This document shows, one piece after another, positions 32,337 through 44,301 of a DNA stretch of 64,000 nucleotides. Made by a program: the position numbers and the translations under genes. The DNA is taken from positions 6,956,713 through 7,020,712 of the forward strand of contig OX621240.1 of the NCBI GenBank assembly GCA_951640165.1. The letters run 5' to 3'. Each line of letters starts with the position of its first letter. Position 1 is the stretch's first letter. The DNA is from Pseudoips prasinana. Taxonomy: Eukaryota; Arthropoda; Insecta; Lepidoptera; Nolidae. The notes under the pieces were generated by a model. That model was not told the DNA's origin and did not search any database. It worked only from the letters and a program-made list of their open reading frames with translations.

Positions 32337-32554
32337 TATTTTTTTAAAGACAACTCCAGCACTAGGGAATCTAATCCCTGTGTCGCCACGCAAAGTACCC
32401 CACTTTACAAACATATAATAGACGGACACAAAATGTCATCCAGACTCAGAGCAACTATTTATGGGTCACACAAATAGTTTTCCAGCGCGGAACCGAACAC
32501 GTGACATGAAGCGGCGAGGCGACTGTCTTAGCCGCTACGTCACACGTGCAGTAA
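32337..32554 (-). mobile_element. SINE family F, full length
   Basis: Minus strand: ACGTGTGACGTAGCGGCTAA (box A), a damaged box B (GTGTTCGGTTCC), the body ATTTGTGTGACCCATAAATA, and tail CAGGGATTAGATTCCCTAGT. Confidence 0.8.
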
Positions 32555-32574
32555 AAATATTATACACATACCCA

Positions 32575-32670
32575 ACAAGTTTTTCTCAATCGTGGTCCAT
32601 TAAACGGTTGCCTGGAAGCGACCGCACCCATAAGGCTGCTATTTATACAATATTGTTAAACATGCTAACT
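32575..32670 (+). mobile_element. Possible LINE 3' fragment
   Basis: CGGTTGCCTGGAAGCGACCG and ATAAGGCTGCTATTTATACA resemble the 45.5-kb LINE 3' UTR (GGTTGTCTGGAAGAGATCGC). Weak. Confidence 0.35.
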
Positions 32671-32721
32671 CAAAATTATTTGGACAGCGTAATACTCGTA
32701 AATACTAACTAAATGCACATC

Positions 32722-32772
32722 CATACAACACACAAACACACAAATGCACGCACGCACGCACACATACCTACA
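32722..32772. repeat. (CA)/(GCAC) microsatellite
   Basis: ACACACAAACACACAAATGC followed by ACGCACGCACGCACACAT. Confidence 0.7.
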
Positions 32773-33520
32773 AATGTCCAGTAGCACAGGGCACATATTA
32801 TTTAACTACCTAGTCGTAAGATTTTTAACTAATCCCTAATAAATGAACAGGCTTGCCTAGATTTAAGTAGGAATCCAGATAATCATAGTTGCTACTATTT
32901 TGCCTACATATCAATGTACCAGCCTCAACCAAGTACCTCCCTTCATTTCAACCCTGCACTACTGGTAACACGTATTCATTCCTAGCATGGGAGTGGGGAT
33001 GTATTCCCTGGTTTTGTTTGTTGTTATTATTTCGCGATCTTAAAAATAAAGATTATTATTATATAATTGTTATAATTTTCCTGTACAGTAAACGGTTAGT
33101 TCCTTACATTTCCTATTATTTCCTGGTCGGGCTATCACCATTCAGATCAAAATATGCCAAAGTAGAAATGCGACCAGAAGTATTGTTAGTATATTATAAA
33201 ATCTGGTTGTATTTTTACTGAACATTATCTAAATAAATGAGATCTTATACAAGTTGCATGTGAACATGTGGTGTGCGCACGCGCCGGCTGGTGGGAGGTG
33301 CCGACCTCTGACTCACCTTTGGCCCTAAGTTACGGATCCACTTGCGCTAACAAGATAGCTACTGATTACTGTGCATTTCTTTAGTTATACTCTGTCGCTT
33401 CGTTAATAATCTGTTTGTTCGAAATAAGTGACGCCCTCACCCCGAATAAGAAGAACTTTCGATCAATTTAATGCGTAGAATTATTTACTGTATCTATGAC
33501 ACCATGATTAAAGATTTTTT
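32773..33520. other. Interval without recognised element
   Basis: 33260-33350 is GC-richer (GTGTGCGCACGCGCCGGCTG) and single-copy; nothing else is seen. Confidence 0.35.
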
Positions 33521-33524
33521 TGAA

Positions 33525-33776
33525 GGTCACCGTAGCCTAGTTGGTAGTGCTCCTGCCTACGAAGCTGGTGGTCCAGGGTTCGAATCCCGGTAAGTACAAA
33601 TATTTGTGTGATGAGCACGAATATTTGTTTCTGAGTCATGGATGTTTTCTATGTTTTTAAGTATTTATCTATCTATATAAGTATGTATATCGTCGCCTGG
33701 TACCCATAGTACAAGCTTTGCTTAGTTTTGGGCTAGGATGATCTGTGTGACATTGTCCCTAGATATTATTATTATT
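33525..33776 (+). mobile_element. SINE family A, full length
   Basis: Box A TAGCCTAGTTGGT, box B AGGGTTCGAATCCCGG, and tail ATTGTCCCTAGATATTATTA. Almost the family consensus, so among the younger copies. Confidence 0.9.
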
Positions 33777-33854
33777 TGCAAAGAATTAAGTACCAACTTT
33801 TTACAATTGAAAACGAAGGATATAGAAGTCCATTCATTTATTTTCTTTATTTAT

Positions 33855-34172
33855 GAGGGTTCCGTAGCCAAATGGCAAAAAACGGAACCCTTATGGATTC
33901 GTCATGTCTGTTTATCCGTCCATATGTCACAGCTACTTTTTTCCGAAATTAAGAACTACTGTTGAAACTTGGTAAGTAGATGTATTCTGTGTACCGAATT
34001 AAGATTTTCACACAAATATACAAAAAAAAACAATAAATTTTGGGGGTTCCCCATAAACTTAAAATTTAAACTTAATACATATGATGTATATTACCATGCA
34101 ATCTTTCTTTTTTACTTGCTGCTACGGTACCCTTCATGGGCGAGTCCGACTCGCATTTGGCTGCTTTTTATT
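33855..34172 (+). repeat. Dispersed repeat bounded by GGGTTCCGTA / GAGTCCGACTCGC
   Basis: Starts GAGGGTTCCGTAGCCAAATG...AACGGAACCC and ends CCTTCATGGGCGAGTCCGAC + TCGCATTTGG. A second partial copy of its start is at 56882-56935. This motif pair is familiar from lepidopteran intergenic DNA, but I do not know the element's class. Confidence 0.55.
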
Positions 34173-34559
34173 AAATTTACAGAAACAATACCTACATAAA
34201 ATCAAATTAATTTTATCATATGATCGATTACAAGACCTTTTTTATAATTCGTGTTTGTTTGTTATGTACAGGGCACTTCACTAAGTGGGCGTTACCCGTC
34301 AATAAAGTGATACATTACTGTAGTACATTATACCGAATAAAAATTAACGGTAATTCATAGGCACGAGCTGTCAAAACGATAAAAGACGAATGGAAAAAGT
34401 ATAATATAGTAGCTGTAATTGTCAGTTATTGCATTTGTAAATGTTAAGAAAAATATTGTTATAGAGAGAGAGTAACAAGGTTTTTTGGTCCTTGCTTATT
34501 CATGCAAATTTCTGGATGTCGTATGTCAGTCAATGATAACTTAGGTTACATTATTATTA

Positions 34560-34622
34560 CTATCATCATCATATCAGCCGAAAGACGTCCACTGCTGGAC
34601 AAAGGCGTCCCCAAGTATCTCC
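34560..34622 (-). repeat. Inverted RTE 3' end at the 5' edge of the LINE
   Basis: CATCATCATATCAGCCGAAA and GACGTCCACTGCTGGACAAA are the reverse complement of the RTE 3' terminus, immediately before the element's own 5' end (CTGTGTGGTGACGGCC). The copy therefore reads tail-inverted then head. Confidence 0.8.
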
Positions 34623-34629
34623 ACAGGCT

Positions 34630-36132
34630 GTGTGGTGACGGCCTAAGAATATCCCCACCCTCTCTCATCCCGTGGGGGGACGTTAAAGTCATCCCGAGGG
34701 AAATATATACACCAGAGAACGGGCAGCAGCGTTCTCCTGAGTACCATGTCCACCTTACTGCGTTCGCCAACCCGTCTGCCAAGCGTGGCGATTATGGCAA
34801 ATCCCCTCAAATGATGGACACAACCAAACCGCGGCCCCCAGTCCCCGGCAGCCCTGCTATTCCCAGCCGTGGTAACAACCGTGGTAACGGCAGGGCAGGA
34901 GGTGCTAAGAATCCCCGGCAGATTCCACGTTACCAAAAACGACGACCTCTGGCCCTGGCAACGTATAACACACGTACACTGCGGTCCGACGAGAAGATAA
35001 CCGAACTGGAGGAAGAACTGAGCAGGCTACATTGGGATATTGTAGGATTATCTGAAGTCCGAAGAGAGGGGGAGGACTCGATAATACTGAAATCCGGAAA
35101 CCTGCTCTATTACCGGGAGGGTGACCAACTATCCCAAGGTGGTGTCGGGTTATAGTCCACAAGTCCCTCGTGAATAACGTAGTGAAAATCGAGAGTGTGT
35201 CGACGAGGGTTGCGTACCTTATACTCAGAATCACCAGGCGGTATTCGCTGAAGGTTATACAGGTATACGCACCCACATCGACATACTCCGATGATGCAGT
35301 AGAGGTCATGTATGAGGACATTTCCAGAGCCATACATACCTCGAGCTCTTATTTCACTGTGGTCGTGGGGGACTTCAATGCGAAGCTGGGCAAACGAATC
35401 GGTGATGAGAAGAAAGTGGGGCAATTTGGAACCGGGGATCCGAACCCCCGAGGCCAGATGTTGGCTGACTTCATGGAGAAGGAGGGTCTCTTTATGATGA
35501 ATTCCTCCTTCAGGAAGCCGGCACATCGTAAATGGACCTGGGTGAGCCCCGATGGGAAAACTAGAAACGAGATAGACTTCATCCTGTCGACAAGGAGACA
35601 AGTATTCAATGATGTCTCTGTGATCAATGCGGTTAAGACCGGGAGCGATCACAGACTGGTCAGAGGCTCATTGAACCTAAATGTTAAACTCGAGAGGTCC
35701 CGACTGATGAAGTCTACGCTCCGTCCCATACCGTTCCACCTCCAAAACCCCGAACCCTTTCAACTCGGACTTCAGAACCGATTCGAATGCCTAGCAGACT
35801 GTGAAGAAGTGGATACATACCACGACAGGTTCGTGGAAGCTGTCCATACGGCCGGGTCTAACTTCTACAAAACCCGCCGTACAAATGGAACCAAAAAGAT
35901 CTCCGACCATACCCTACAGCTTATGGAAGAAAGGCGGAAAATGATTCTAATATCCTCATGTGATGCTGCCAGATACAGGCAGCTCAACAGACAAATCTCA
36001 AAGTCTCTGACTCGCGACACACGCCAATTTAATACTATTAGTATTAAAGAGGCCATCGAGCGGAATAGAGGCTCTAAAGTGTTCGCAAGAGATTTGTCTA
36101 TTGGGCAAAGCCAACTGACGATAGTAGAATGA
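34630..36132 (+). pseudogene. RTE endonuclease region (broken)
   Basis: Begins with the N-terminal region also carried by the mini-elements (NPSAKRGDYG). The endonuclease follows from LALATYNTRTLRSDEKI (about 34950). Visible catalytic blocks are VVVGDFNAKLG (35359-35391), NEIDFIL (about 35566) and SDHRLV (35644). The frame shifts once near 35149 (GGVG|VHKS). The stop TGA at 36130 lies in a locally scrambled stretch where GATAGTAGAAT occurs twice. In active relatives the frame continues into RT. Confidence 0.85.
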
Positions 36133-36159
36133 CCGAAGACTGAGGATAGTAGAATCGTC

Positions 36160-37731
36160 ACGTCAAAACCTGAGTTGCTAGGAGAGATCGAGAAGTTCTA
36201 CGGACAGTTGTACACGACAACGCGACTTCCTGTCAATAGTCATGCCGATCCAAGAGCAAGACTAACCCGTCACTACACCCAAGATATCCCGGACGTCAGC
36301 CTGTACGAGATTAGAATAGCTCTCAAACAACTGAAAAACAACAAACAACAACGCCGGGTGTGGAGTTACAGCTGAGCTTCTGAAGGCGGGTGGTACACCG
36401 ATCCACAGGCCCTTCAGAAGTTATTCAACTCCGTCATACTCGAAGGTCAAACGCCAAAAGCATGGCACAGGAGTGTGGTGGTGCTTTTCTTCAAAAAGGG
36501 CGATAAAACCCTATTGAAGAATTACAGACCCATCTCACTGCTGAGCCATGTATACAAGTTGTTTTCGAGAGTCATTACGAATCGTCTCGCACGAAGGTTT
36601 GACGACTTCCAGCCTCCCGAACAAGCCGGTTTCTGAAAAGGCTACAGTACCATAGACCACATACATACGCTGCGGCAAGTTATACAGAAGACAGAGGAGT
36701 ATAAACAGCCATTATGCTTAGCGTTTGTGGATTATGAGAAAGCCTTTGATTCTATCGAAACATGGGCCGTGCTGAGGTCTCTTCAAAGGTGCCAAATTGA
36801 CTATCGGTATGTCCAGGTGTTAAAGTGTTTGTACGAAAACGCCACCATGTCAGTCCGACTTCAGGACCAGAACTCGAAACCTATTCAATTGCAGCGAGGC
36901 GTGACACAGGGAGACGTCATATCTCCGAAACTGTTCACCGCTGCATTGGAAGATGTTTTCAAGCTTCTGGACTGGGAAGGCTTTGGCATCAATGTCAATG
37001 GCGATTACATCACCCACCTTAGATTTGCCGACGATATAGTAGTCATGGCTGAGACCCTTGACGACCTCGGTACAATGCTTGATGGCCTCTGTAGAGTCTC
37101 TCAACAAGTGGGTCTGAAAATGAACATGGATAAGACGAAAATCATGTCGAACATCCATGTTGCACCCACTCTAGTTAAGGTTGGAGACTCTGCACTCGAA
37201 GTTGTTGAGAACTATATTTACCTAGGACAGACCATCCAACTAGTTAGGTCCAACTTCGAAAAGGTGGTCAATCGTAGAATCCAACTCGGCTGGGCAGCGT
37301 TCGGGAAGCTACGTAATATCTTCTCGTCCCAAATACCGCAGTGTCTCAAGTCGAAAGTCTTCGACCAGTGTGTGTTGCCAGTGATGACTTACGGAACAGA
37401 GACGTGGTCGCTCACTATGGGCCTTATCAGGCGGCTCAAGGTCACCCAAAGAGCAATGGAAAGGGCTATGCTTAGAGTTTCCCTGCGAGATCGAATCAGA
37501 AATGCTGAGATCCGCAGGCGAACCAAAGTAGCCGACATAGCTCAACGAATTGCCAAACTGAAGTGGCAGTGGGCAGGGCACATAGCTCGTAGAACTGACG
37601 GCCAATGGGGCAGAAAGGTTCTTGAGTGGTGACCACGAACCGGAAGACGCAGCGTGGGCAGGCCTCCTACACGGTGGACCGACGATCTTGTGCGGGTCGC
37701 GGGAAGCCGCTGGATGCGGGCAGCGCAGGAC
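36160..37731 (+). pseudogene. RTE reverse transcriptase region (broken)
   Basis: RT blocks in order: NYRPISLLSHVYKLFSRVI (36520), AFVDYEKAFDS (36721), GDVISPKLFTAAL (about 36911), the catalytic FADDI (37024-37038), then YLGQTI, and the C-terminal WAGHIARRTDGQWGRKVLEW. Stops at 36634 (AGF*KGYS, an Arg CGA to TGA change) and 37630 (EW*, again CGA to TGA) fit CpG decay. A two-step frameshift lies between 36350 and 36410. Confidence 0.88.
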
Positions 37732-37739
37732 CGGTTATT

Positions 37740-38905
37740 ACTATTATCTTATAATAATAACATTGAAATAGTTTACCTATAAAACAATATTTATAAATTA
37801 TATATGTCTCCGTAAAATTGTAAAAACCGTTTGATTATAATAATCGATCCTAGATAGATTGTAAACTTGCAAAAGAGAACCGTAACATACTGCTTACCGC
37901 TTAACGCATTTATTTTAAAGTATAGGTATGTCTGTATTAAGTATTAAATACACTTTTATAGTCATTGTAGCAGTGACTTTTTTGATAAGAAAGGAGAATT
38001 CCTACGTACATCACCCGCAAAAAGTATCGACGGGTGGGTATGTCTGACCCGCACCGACTAAACTTACTTGCCGTGGACTTCTCTTAGCGTCTGATGGGAG
38101 GAGCCCCGCGAACGCGGGTATGCTGCTCCTGATAGCTCTGACAGCTTCGGAAGAGATCACACTTAGTGATATGCCTCCAATTGTATAATTATTACGTAAC
38201 GCAAGTATATTGTTATCCTTGTTTCTTGTATTTTTTACTTGGTGAACAAAATAATTAACTAATTAACTTAAGTTAAAATAAATTTCGATACCATTCTTTT
38301 AATACGCTAATTAATTAAGACGCGGAAGGTTTCTTCGTGTTTAAAAGTAAAAAAAAAAAAAAATACTACGTTTTGATCAAGGCTACTGAGCAATGCTATC
38401 CATTTGAATTTGAGTAAATTTGACGAAAGTAGCCTAAACTGACAGGTGTCATTAAAATGTCTTACAGCTGCACATTAGTGACATAAAAGACAGAATCGCC
38501 AGCAATATTTATTTAATAGCTGCATTTACAAACGTCTCAGATTAACTAGTCACATTGGTTGCAAGAAACCTTAAGATTTTATTGTTATTGAGAACACAAA
38601 TCTCGATGCTTTGTTTGTTTCTTATTGCATTTAATTGCAATTTGCTTTTAACGCCAGATACCTATTTTAAATACTTGAAGGATCTTGAGTTGCGAAAGCA
38701 ACTGAGGTGCGTGGGTGTCTTTATTGAGCTAATTAAATTCTCTAAGTTCGTTCCAATCTGAGACTTTTGCTGCTTTATCGCATAATAGGGGCGAGTGGGT
38801 ACCTAAGCCGTCTAGAAAATAAAGGATATATTAACAAATTTCGCCAGAGGGCACTCTCAACCAGCAAAGAATCTCGGCTGTGTGCAATTACTGATATATA
38901 CTTTA
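37740..38905. other. Sparse interval with GC-rich block 38020-38170
   Basis: The block reads GTCTGACCCGCACCGACTAA, TGCCGTGGACTTCTCTTAGC, GAGCCCCGCGAACGCGGGTA. It is repeat-like in character but has no second copy here. The remainder is AT-rich. Confidence 0.3.
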
Positions 38906-39236
38906 CTAGCTGTGCCCCGCGGTTATACCCGCGATAAACTGTATAAATGATCAAAGTTCCTCCCCCGTAAGTGATAGCGTGATAATATGTAGCCTATATA
39001 TTGACCTGACCTCTTAGTAATATTCATACAAAATTTTAAGTAAATCCATGCAGTACTTTTTGAGTTTAGCTCGGAAATACATACAGACAAACAGACACAC
39101 AGACAAAAATTCTAAAAACTATATTTTTGGCTTCGATATCGACTGTAGATCACACCCCAAGTATCCTTTAAAAAATATTGTACAGTAGTAGTAATGTACA
39201 GTTTTGACTTTCCTACGATTTTATGATATGTATAGA
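38906..39236 (-). mobile_element. Non-autonomous Helitron, complete
   Basis: Reverse complement begins TCTATACATATCATAAAATC and ends GCGGGTATAACCGCGGGGCA + CAGCTAG; host A/T junctions are present. It contains a small tandem duplication (GTACAGTAGTAGTAATGTAC). Confidence 0.88.
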
Positions 39237-39251
39237 TATGCTATATGCATG

Positions 39252-39486
39252 AGCGGATATCCATAATGTCAGCCGAATTACGCCACTGTTGGACAAAGGA
39301 TTCAACAAAAGATTGCCACAATGGATTTGTGTCCTTTATTTGGAGGGATCTGTCATAATTACCATTATGCTTTGCTGACGGGTTGGCGATCGCAGTATGA
39401 CAGTACACAGAGAGACGGTGCTGCCCGTTCTTTGGGAGATATATTCTTCGGGTCAACGGCCCCCAAACGGGATTAAATGGGGTGGT
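39252..39486 (-). mobile_element. RTE-derived mini-element
   Basis: Minus strand: CACCCCATTTAATCCCGTTT, AAGAACGGGCAGCACCGTCT, GCGATCGCCAACCCGTCAGC, GGACACAAATCCATTGTGGC. It ends with the RTE terminus CCTTTGTCCAACAGTGGCGT + AATTCGGCTGAC. This copy shows best that the middle passes directly from the N-terminal region to the 3' end. Confidence 0.75.
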
Positions 39487-41328
39487 GATGATGATGACTC
39501 ACAGTAATTCAAACGCAAGATGTACAGCCAATGTGCAATAATGCGTGAAACAATTTCTTGTGAAATAACATTTCTCCTTGAAATTATTGTAAGTCACACA
39601 ATGTACCATTACATCAACCCTATAATTCTATTGCAATGGCAATAAAGACATTTTTATAGATTGCTTGTCATTAAATAAAATAGGGAGGAAGATGCAACAA
39701 GTTGATTATATGATAGAGGCGGAAAATGTGTTTTTAAATACCTACAAGACAACTTAATTAACGGTTTGGTAGTTTTAATATCTTGTTAGTGGACAGTTAT
39801 AGATCTATAATCGTATACGAGCCAATAACGAACTAACGCCTTTTTATTCCTAATCAATGATGAAAAGGCAAGAAAAATTAAGCGGCAAAGTAATATTTTT
39901 TTAAGAGAGTAAAATAGAAATTTGACATTTAATAGTCTTCCATACTTAAAAAAATTTAAATGTCATAACTCTAATTCTATTTACAAACAAAACTTTAAGA
40001 GTATATTTTCAAAGAACACATTATAATACAATGACGTTTTAGATGTGTTTCAAATATATGATGATCTTCTATACACAGGAGATGATGGGTTTTACATAAA
40101 AGACTGACTGCACGCAGGCACCGCGCATGATATCGGTAGCCCTCCACGGTATATGGAAATATTTACACAATGTGTACGTTGACTTAAAAAGTGAGGAAGG
40201 TGAAGAATTGAAAGGAATTATAATTACATTAAATCAATGTATTTGGCCTATTCAATTGCAAAAAGTATGCAACGTAATTACTATCTTAGAGTTCGGAGGC
40301 TGTCCGATTCTTACATATTTAAATATTAGCACATATAAAATCTTCAAGATCTTATGATCTTTATACTCTATGATACGTAGACGTATGACGTCGACACATA
40401 TTGCATGTGTTTATGTATATGTAACTGAGTTTTTTTTTTAATTTTTTTTTATTTAATATTAAGGAAGACCAACAGCACATAAAAACAGTTATAAAAAGCT
40501 AAATAGTAATTGAAGGCCAATTACAGGTCTCCACGAATAGAGTTCTGAAAATGGTTATAAAATATGGAAAACATTCATTAAATTCATTAATTGAGGTTTT
40601 CAGGGTAAGAAAAGAATGTCTTAATAATAGTTATTCAAACGTTAAAACAAATATCCTTTGACCATAAAACCAGAACTGTTTATTTGAGTGACCAGTATAG
40701 TAGACCTTGAGGGGTCCTAAATGGCGTTAACAGACCAATATATTGGCGTATTCCAGATATTATATCAAGAATTGACCATAAAAAAAATTAAGCAAAGCAA
40801 TCAACAGAAGGAATAGTAAGTGCCGTACGGAATAAACAAAACTTTTTTTAATAAATGAATAAAATGTCAACTACTTTAATTAATTAACTTATGGGTTAAG
40901 GTCAACAGGCGATACGGAAATGAGGAACAAAACGGAAACTCTTCAGTTTTTTATTAATTAGCGCTTTATACATTTTGCTCTTCGACCGTTGCAATGTTAA
41001 GTAGACTAAACCGCAGTCAGCACCCACCCCAAGGCCTCTTGCAAGTCTCATTAATTTTGACCCACATAACCACAGAATTATTGATCACTCGATGTTATTA
41101 TTATGAAAGGTTGTCTTTTTAATGCTCTTGTGTTTTTCTATAATTATGTGTTGTTCGTACTATAGTCAATAATCATTTTACATAGCAGCTACTTAGGGCA
41201 ATACTTGCCAATGTGAAGTTATACACATTATTTTGGTAAACAGTATCAGTAGTGACGTTATGTGTTTGGGTAGATTGGATGTGGTACTTTGTGGTCGCAG
41301 TTTTACTACTGGGCAATAATACGAGTAG
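39487..41328. other. Long AT-rich interval, nothing recognised
   Basis: The 76-codon open frame at 40127-40357 has no recognised domain and no splice context. No second-copy repeats seen. Confidence 0.4.
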
Positions 41329-41469
41329 GTACAGACGCCAGCACATCCAGCTACCCTAATCTGTTAAATTTCTTTTATTGCTTTTCAACTTTATCAAATA
41401 AGCATAAGGTTAGCTTTCAATTTGGGAAATCTGACAGATTGGGGTAGCTTGATGTGCTGGCATCTGTAC
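41329..41469. mobile_element. Palindromic MITE, 141 bp, complete
   Basis: Same length and ends as the copy at 17519 (GTACAGACGCCAGCACATCC ... TGATGTGCTGGCATCTGTAC) but with the central segment in opposite orientation (ACTTTATCAAATAAGCATAA). Confidence 0.88.
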
Positions 41470-42129
41470 CACTGGGTACATATACGGTCAACCATTAGTA
41501 AGGTCTTAAGGACGCTGCCTAACTTAATTTGACCAGTGTTATTTAAAAAATGAATTATCTTTAGAGAGGGTTTGATGGCTTAAATCGAATAAAATAATAT
41601 TAATGTAATCCATTTTTAATTTGACGTTTACAGTGTGTAAGGCTATTTCTAATTACCTAGCCTACCCTCGTAGGTCTCTGTAAGTTGTTAAGGTTGCTAT
41701 TGTGAAATTATTTTAAAGCGTTGGTAGTGAATACAAATCTGGAAGCAGCATGTGTGAATACAGGATTAGCATTGGTTTTAATTGGTAAAATACACGTCAT
41801 GTAATCGTACCATTTAGATATAAAGAATCCAGCGATAGCTCCTTAGGCAAGTTTTCAATAATACCGACTGGACCAGAGTTGAAAAGTTTGCATATAAAAA
41901 GATAATGCTCATTTAAAATTATATCTAACGGTCCTTCTATAGTATAATAGCGCGGGTTTCTATATTAAAGGTCATGGCCCATAATCCGACCCGGTTCAAA
42001 AATGTTTTTGTACAAAAACGAAAATGGTGGTAAATAATGCAAGCATAACCCACTTTTCATTATATGTAAAAAGAAAAAAATAATTCGTTGGAGAAATCTT
42101 GCAGCAGACCAATAAAAATTGGATAATAA
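41470..42129. other. AT-rich interval, nothing recognised
   Basis: No feature found. Confidence 0.4.
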
Positions 42130-42312
42130 TTAGCGGTTTCGCCTGTCTGTAAATTATTTTATCCATGGAAACATGTCACTTGGGTAAAAAGTATACTATG
42201 TCCGACTCCAAATCAAAAAATATATCTATACACGGCAATTTTATCAAAATCGGTTCAGTGGTTTAGACTTGAAAATGAAACAAACAAACTTATTTTGCCA
42301 TTGTTTTGTTAA
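42130..42312 (-). mobile_element. Helitron-like internal fragment
   Basis: GGGTAAAAAGTATACTATGT, AAAATCGGTTCAGTGGTTTA and GAAACAAACAAACTTA are a typical interior of lepidopteran non-autonomous Helitrons. Termini are lost. Confidence 0.45.
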
Positions 42313-43149
42313 ATAAAAATATCATCACACATAAAGCAAACTCGTTCGGTCAGGTAATATAATACACGTATATTGCTGTCTCTGTCTTACCCGAGTTGAT
42401 AACCAGCTTTGTTGCCCATATTGTGAGCATAGTGTACTTTTTATCCTGGGCCAGACATCAAGAAAATATTGAAACACCTGCGGCTTTCTTGGACAATGTT
42501 TTAGACATTGATGGGGCTGAATAAACATAAAAAAAAATGTATTTTATTTTCTCCTCCCTAAAACCACAATGTATAAGTTAAGTTTTCATACTAGGTAGAT
42601 TACATTTTTTTATTATTATTCTTTCATGATCCCCATGAGCCACAGCAATGCGCCACTTATCATTGAAAAGTATAATCATTTGTCTTTGATTCCCGCCATA
42701 TTTTATTTCTGTACGCCGTGGGTATATTTTTCACACTAAATGGGCCATTACCTTTGACAAAGTTTGTTATGTTATAATTTTGATTGGCATTAATATTATC
42801 AATCTTTAGGGGAAATAAATTAATGATATCTGTAACCTACGGAAAATATGTGGCAAAATTTAATAAAAGGTTAAACAAGAGATAAAAATATAATTTACAA
42901 ACGTTTTGTAATGTTCAAATTATATAATACTTATACAACTTCTGCTGTAAATGTACATACATGGAGGAATACTTACTTACGAGTACATTTTTAGTAGGTT
43001 CTGAATTACATTTTTTATTTTTAACTCATTCTTTTTTATCTATTCCATATTTGGCCACCTATCACTTTTAAACTACTGTGAATAGGGAAATTAACGCTAA
43101 TTGCTTATTAAAATTAATTATCGCAAGTAACTATTCTATATAATATTGC
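42313..43149. other. AT-rich interval, nothing recognised
   Basis: No feature found. Confidence 0.4.
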
Positions 43150-43388
43150 CCTATTGGTCTAGTGGTTAGTGACCCTGACTGCTAAGCCAAAGGTCGTGGG
43201 TTTGATTCCTACCCAGGACAAATCTTAGTGATGAAGAGAATTATTTGATCCGTATATGGGTGTAATTTATATATATATTTAGAGATATAAAGTGTGTTTA
43301 TCAGTTGTCTGGTTGCTGTAGTACAGGCTCTGCCTAGTTTGGGATCAGATGGACGAGGGTCAGTTGTCCCAAGATATTTATTTATCTA
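43150..43388 (+). mobile_element. SINE family D, full length
   Basis: Head with box A TTGGTCTAGTGGTTAGTGAC and box B GGGTTTGATTCCTACCC, body GGGTGTAATTTATATATATA, and the tail TTTGGGATCAGATGG...GTCCCAAGATATTTATTTAT. The tail is shared with families A and C; the head is distinct. Confidence 0.8.
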
Positions 43389-43668
43389 ATTAAAATTGAT
43401 TCAATAACGCGACACCATTGCAAAAGCATAACTGTTTCAGTAAAAATCAAACACTCATCAAGTTTTGCCCACAAATGGGAGACTTCAGAATACGCAAAAC
43501 ATGCAGATCATATTATGAAAATCGAATGAAAATAATTAATAAAGTTTTGAAATTGTTCAGAACTTTATTCGTTATCTTTATTCGACAGAGTCTGGTAGAT
43601 CTCTTGCGATATTATATACTTAGCTCAAATAATACATAATAAACAAAATTCAAATAGTACTAGCTGTC

Positions 43669-44041
43669 CCTGCAAAATGTTGTACTGCCTTAACAATAGA
43701 AATAAAACTCTGAATCTCATCGCAGTCCACCTACCGCGTCCAATTGTAAGTCTACATCATCAAAGGATTATAATGCATTAAATGTACTAAATAGCAAAGT
43801 AATATAAAAAAAATCTAATATTACAATAACTATAAAAAATAGGGATCGGTCGTAGGAGGCCGAAAATTTAGGTTTGTATGTATTATTCGATGCCAAATCA
43901 TAATAAAACAAAATAAAATGCTGTGGTGGGCCATCTTAATAACTTAAGTTTTTAAAAAACAGTTAACGACCGATTCTCAGACCTACCAAATATGAACAAA
44001 AATTTTCATTAACAACTATCAAACTTTTCGGAAGTTTCTAG
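43669..44041 (-). mobile_element. Helitron-like element, second subtype
   Basis: Reads CTAGCTGTCCCTGCAAAATG at its 3' end (minus strand) and has GATTCTCAGACCTACCAAAT internally, a combination known from lepidopteran Helitrons. The far boundary is uncertain. Confidence 0.5.
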
Positions 44042-44301
44042 TTTTATTATTATTCGCACACGGTCATCTGATCCTAAAACGAAGCGGAGCTTGTACTATG
44101 GAAACCAGATAAGTGATGTACCATTTATACTAAATACCTTTATTTATTGTAAATACATACCTACTTAAAAAGATAATTACACTCAGACTCAGAACACACT
44201 GACATGTTCATGCACACATATATCTGCCCTGGGTGGGACTCGAACTTGCGACCTATGGCATGAACGACAAACATCTACCAACCACGTTAACGGGCCCGTC
44301 A
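44042..44301 (-). mobile_element. SINE family C, full length, diverged
   Basis: Minus-strand head (AACGTGGTTGGTAGATG, box B AGTTCGAGTCCCACCC), body and tail. It has more substitutions than the copies at 29838 or 3221. Confidence 0.75.

Larger units (their letters stand above)
34558..37735 (+). mobile_element. RTE-clade LINE, nearly full length, inactive
   Basis: A single reading direction encodes an apurinic-like endonuclease followed by reverse transcriptase, the order of RTE (BovB-like) elements, whose relatives are often annotated as craniofacial development protein 2-like. Introns and LTRs are absent. The coding frame is broken by a 1-base loss near 35149, stops at 36130 and 36634, paired frameshifts near 36350 and 36408, and a stop at 37630. 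It ends at GCGCAGGACCGG without the usual GTCCAGCAGTGGACGTC...(ATG)n terminus. Flanking TTATTACTAT occurs on both sides and may be a target duplication. Confidence 0.88.

Noticed and set aside
34905..35652. Antisense open frames over the RTE endonuclease
   Set aside because: Shadows of the real plus-strand endonuclease frame.
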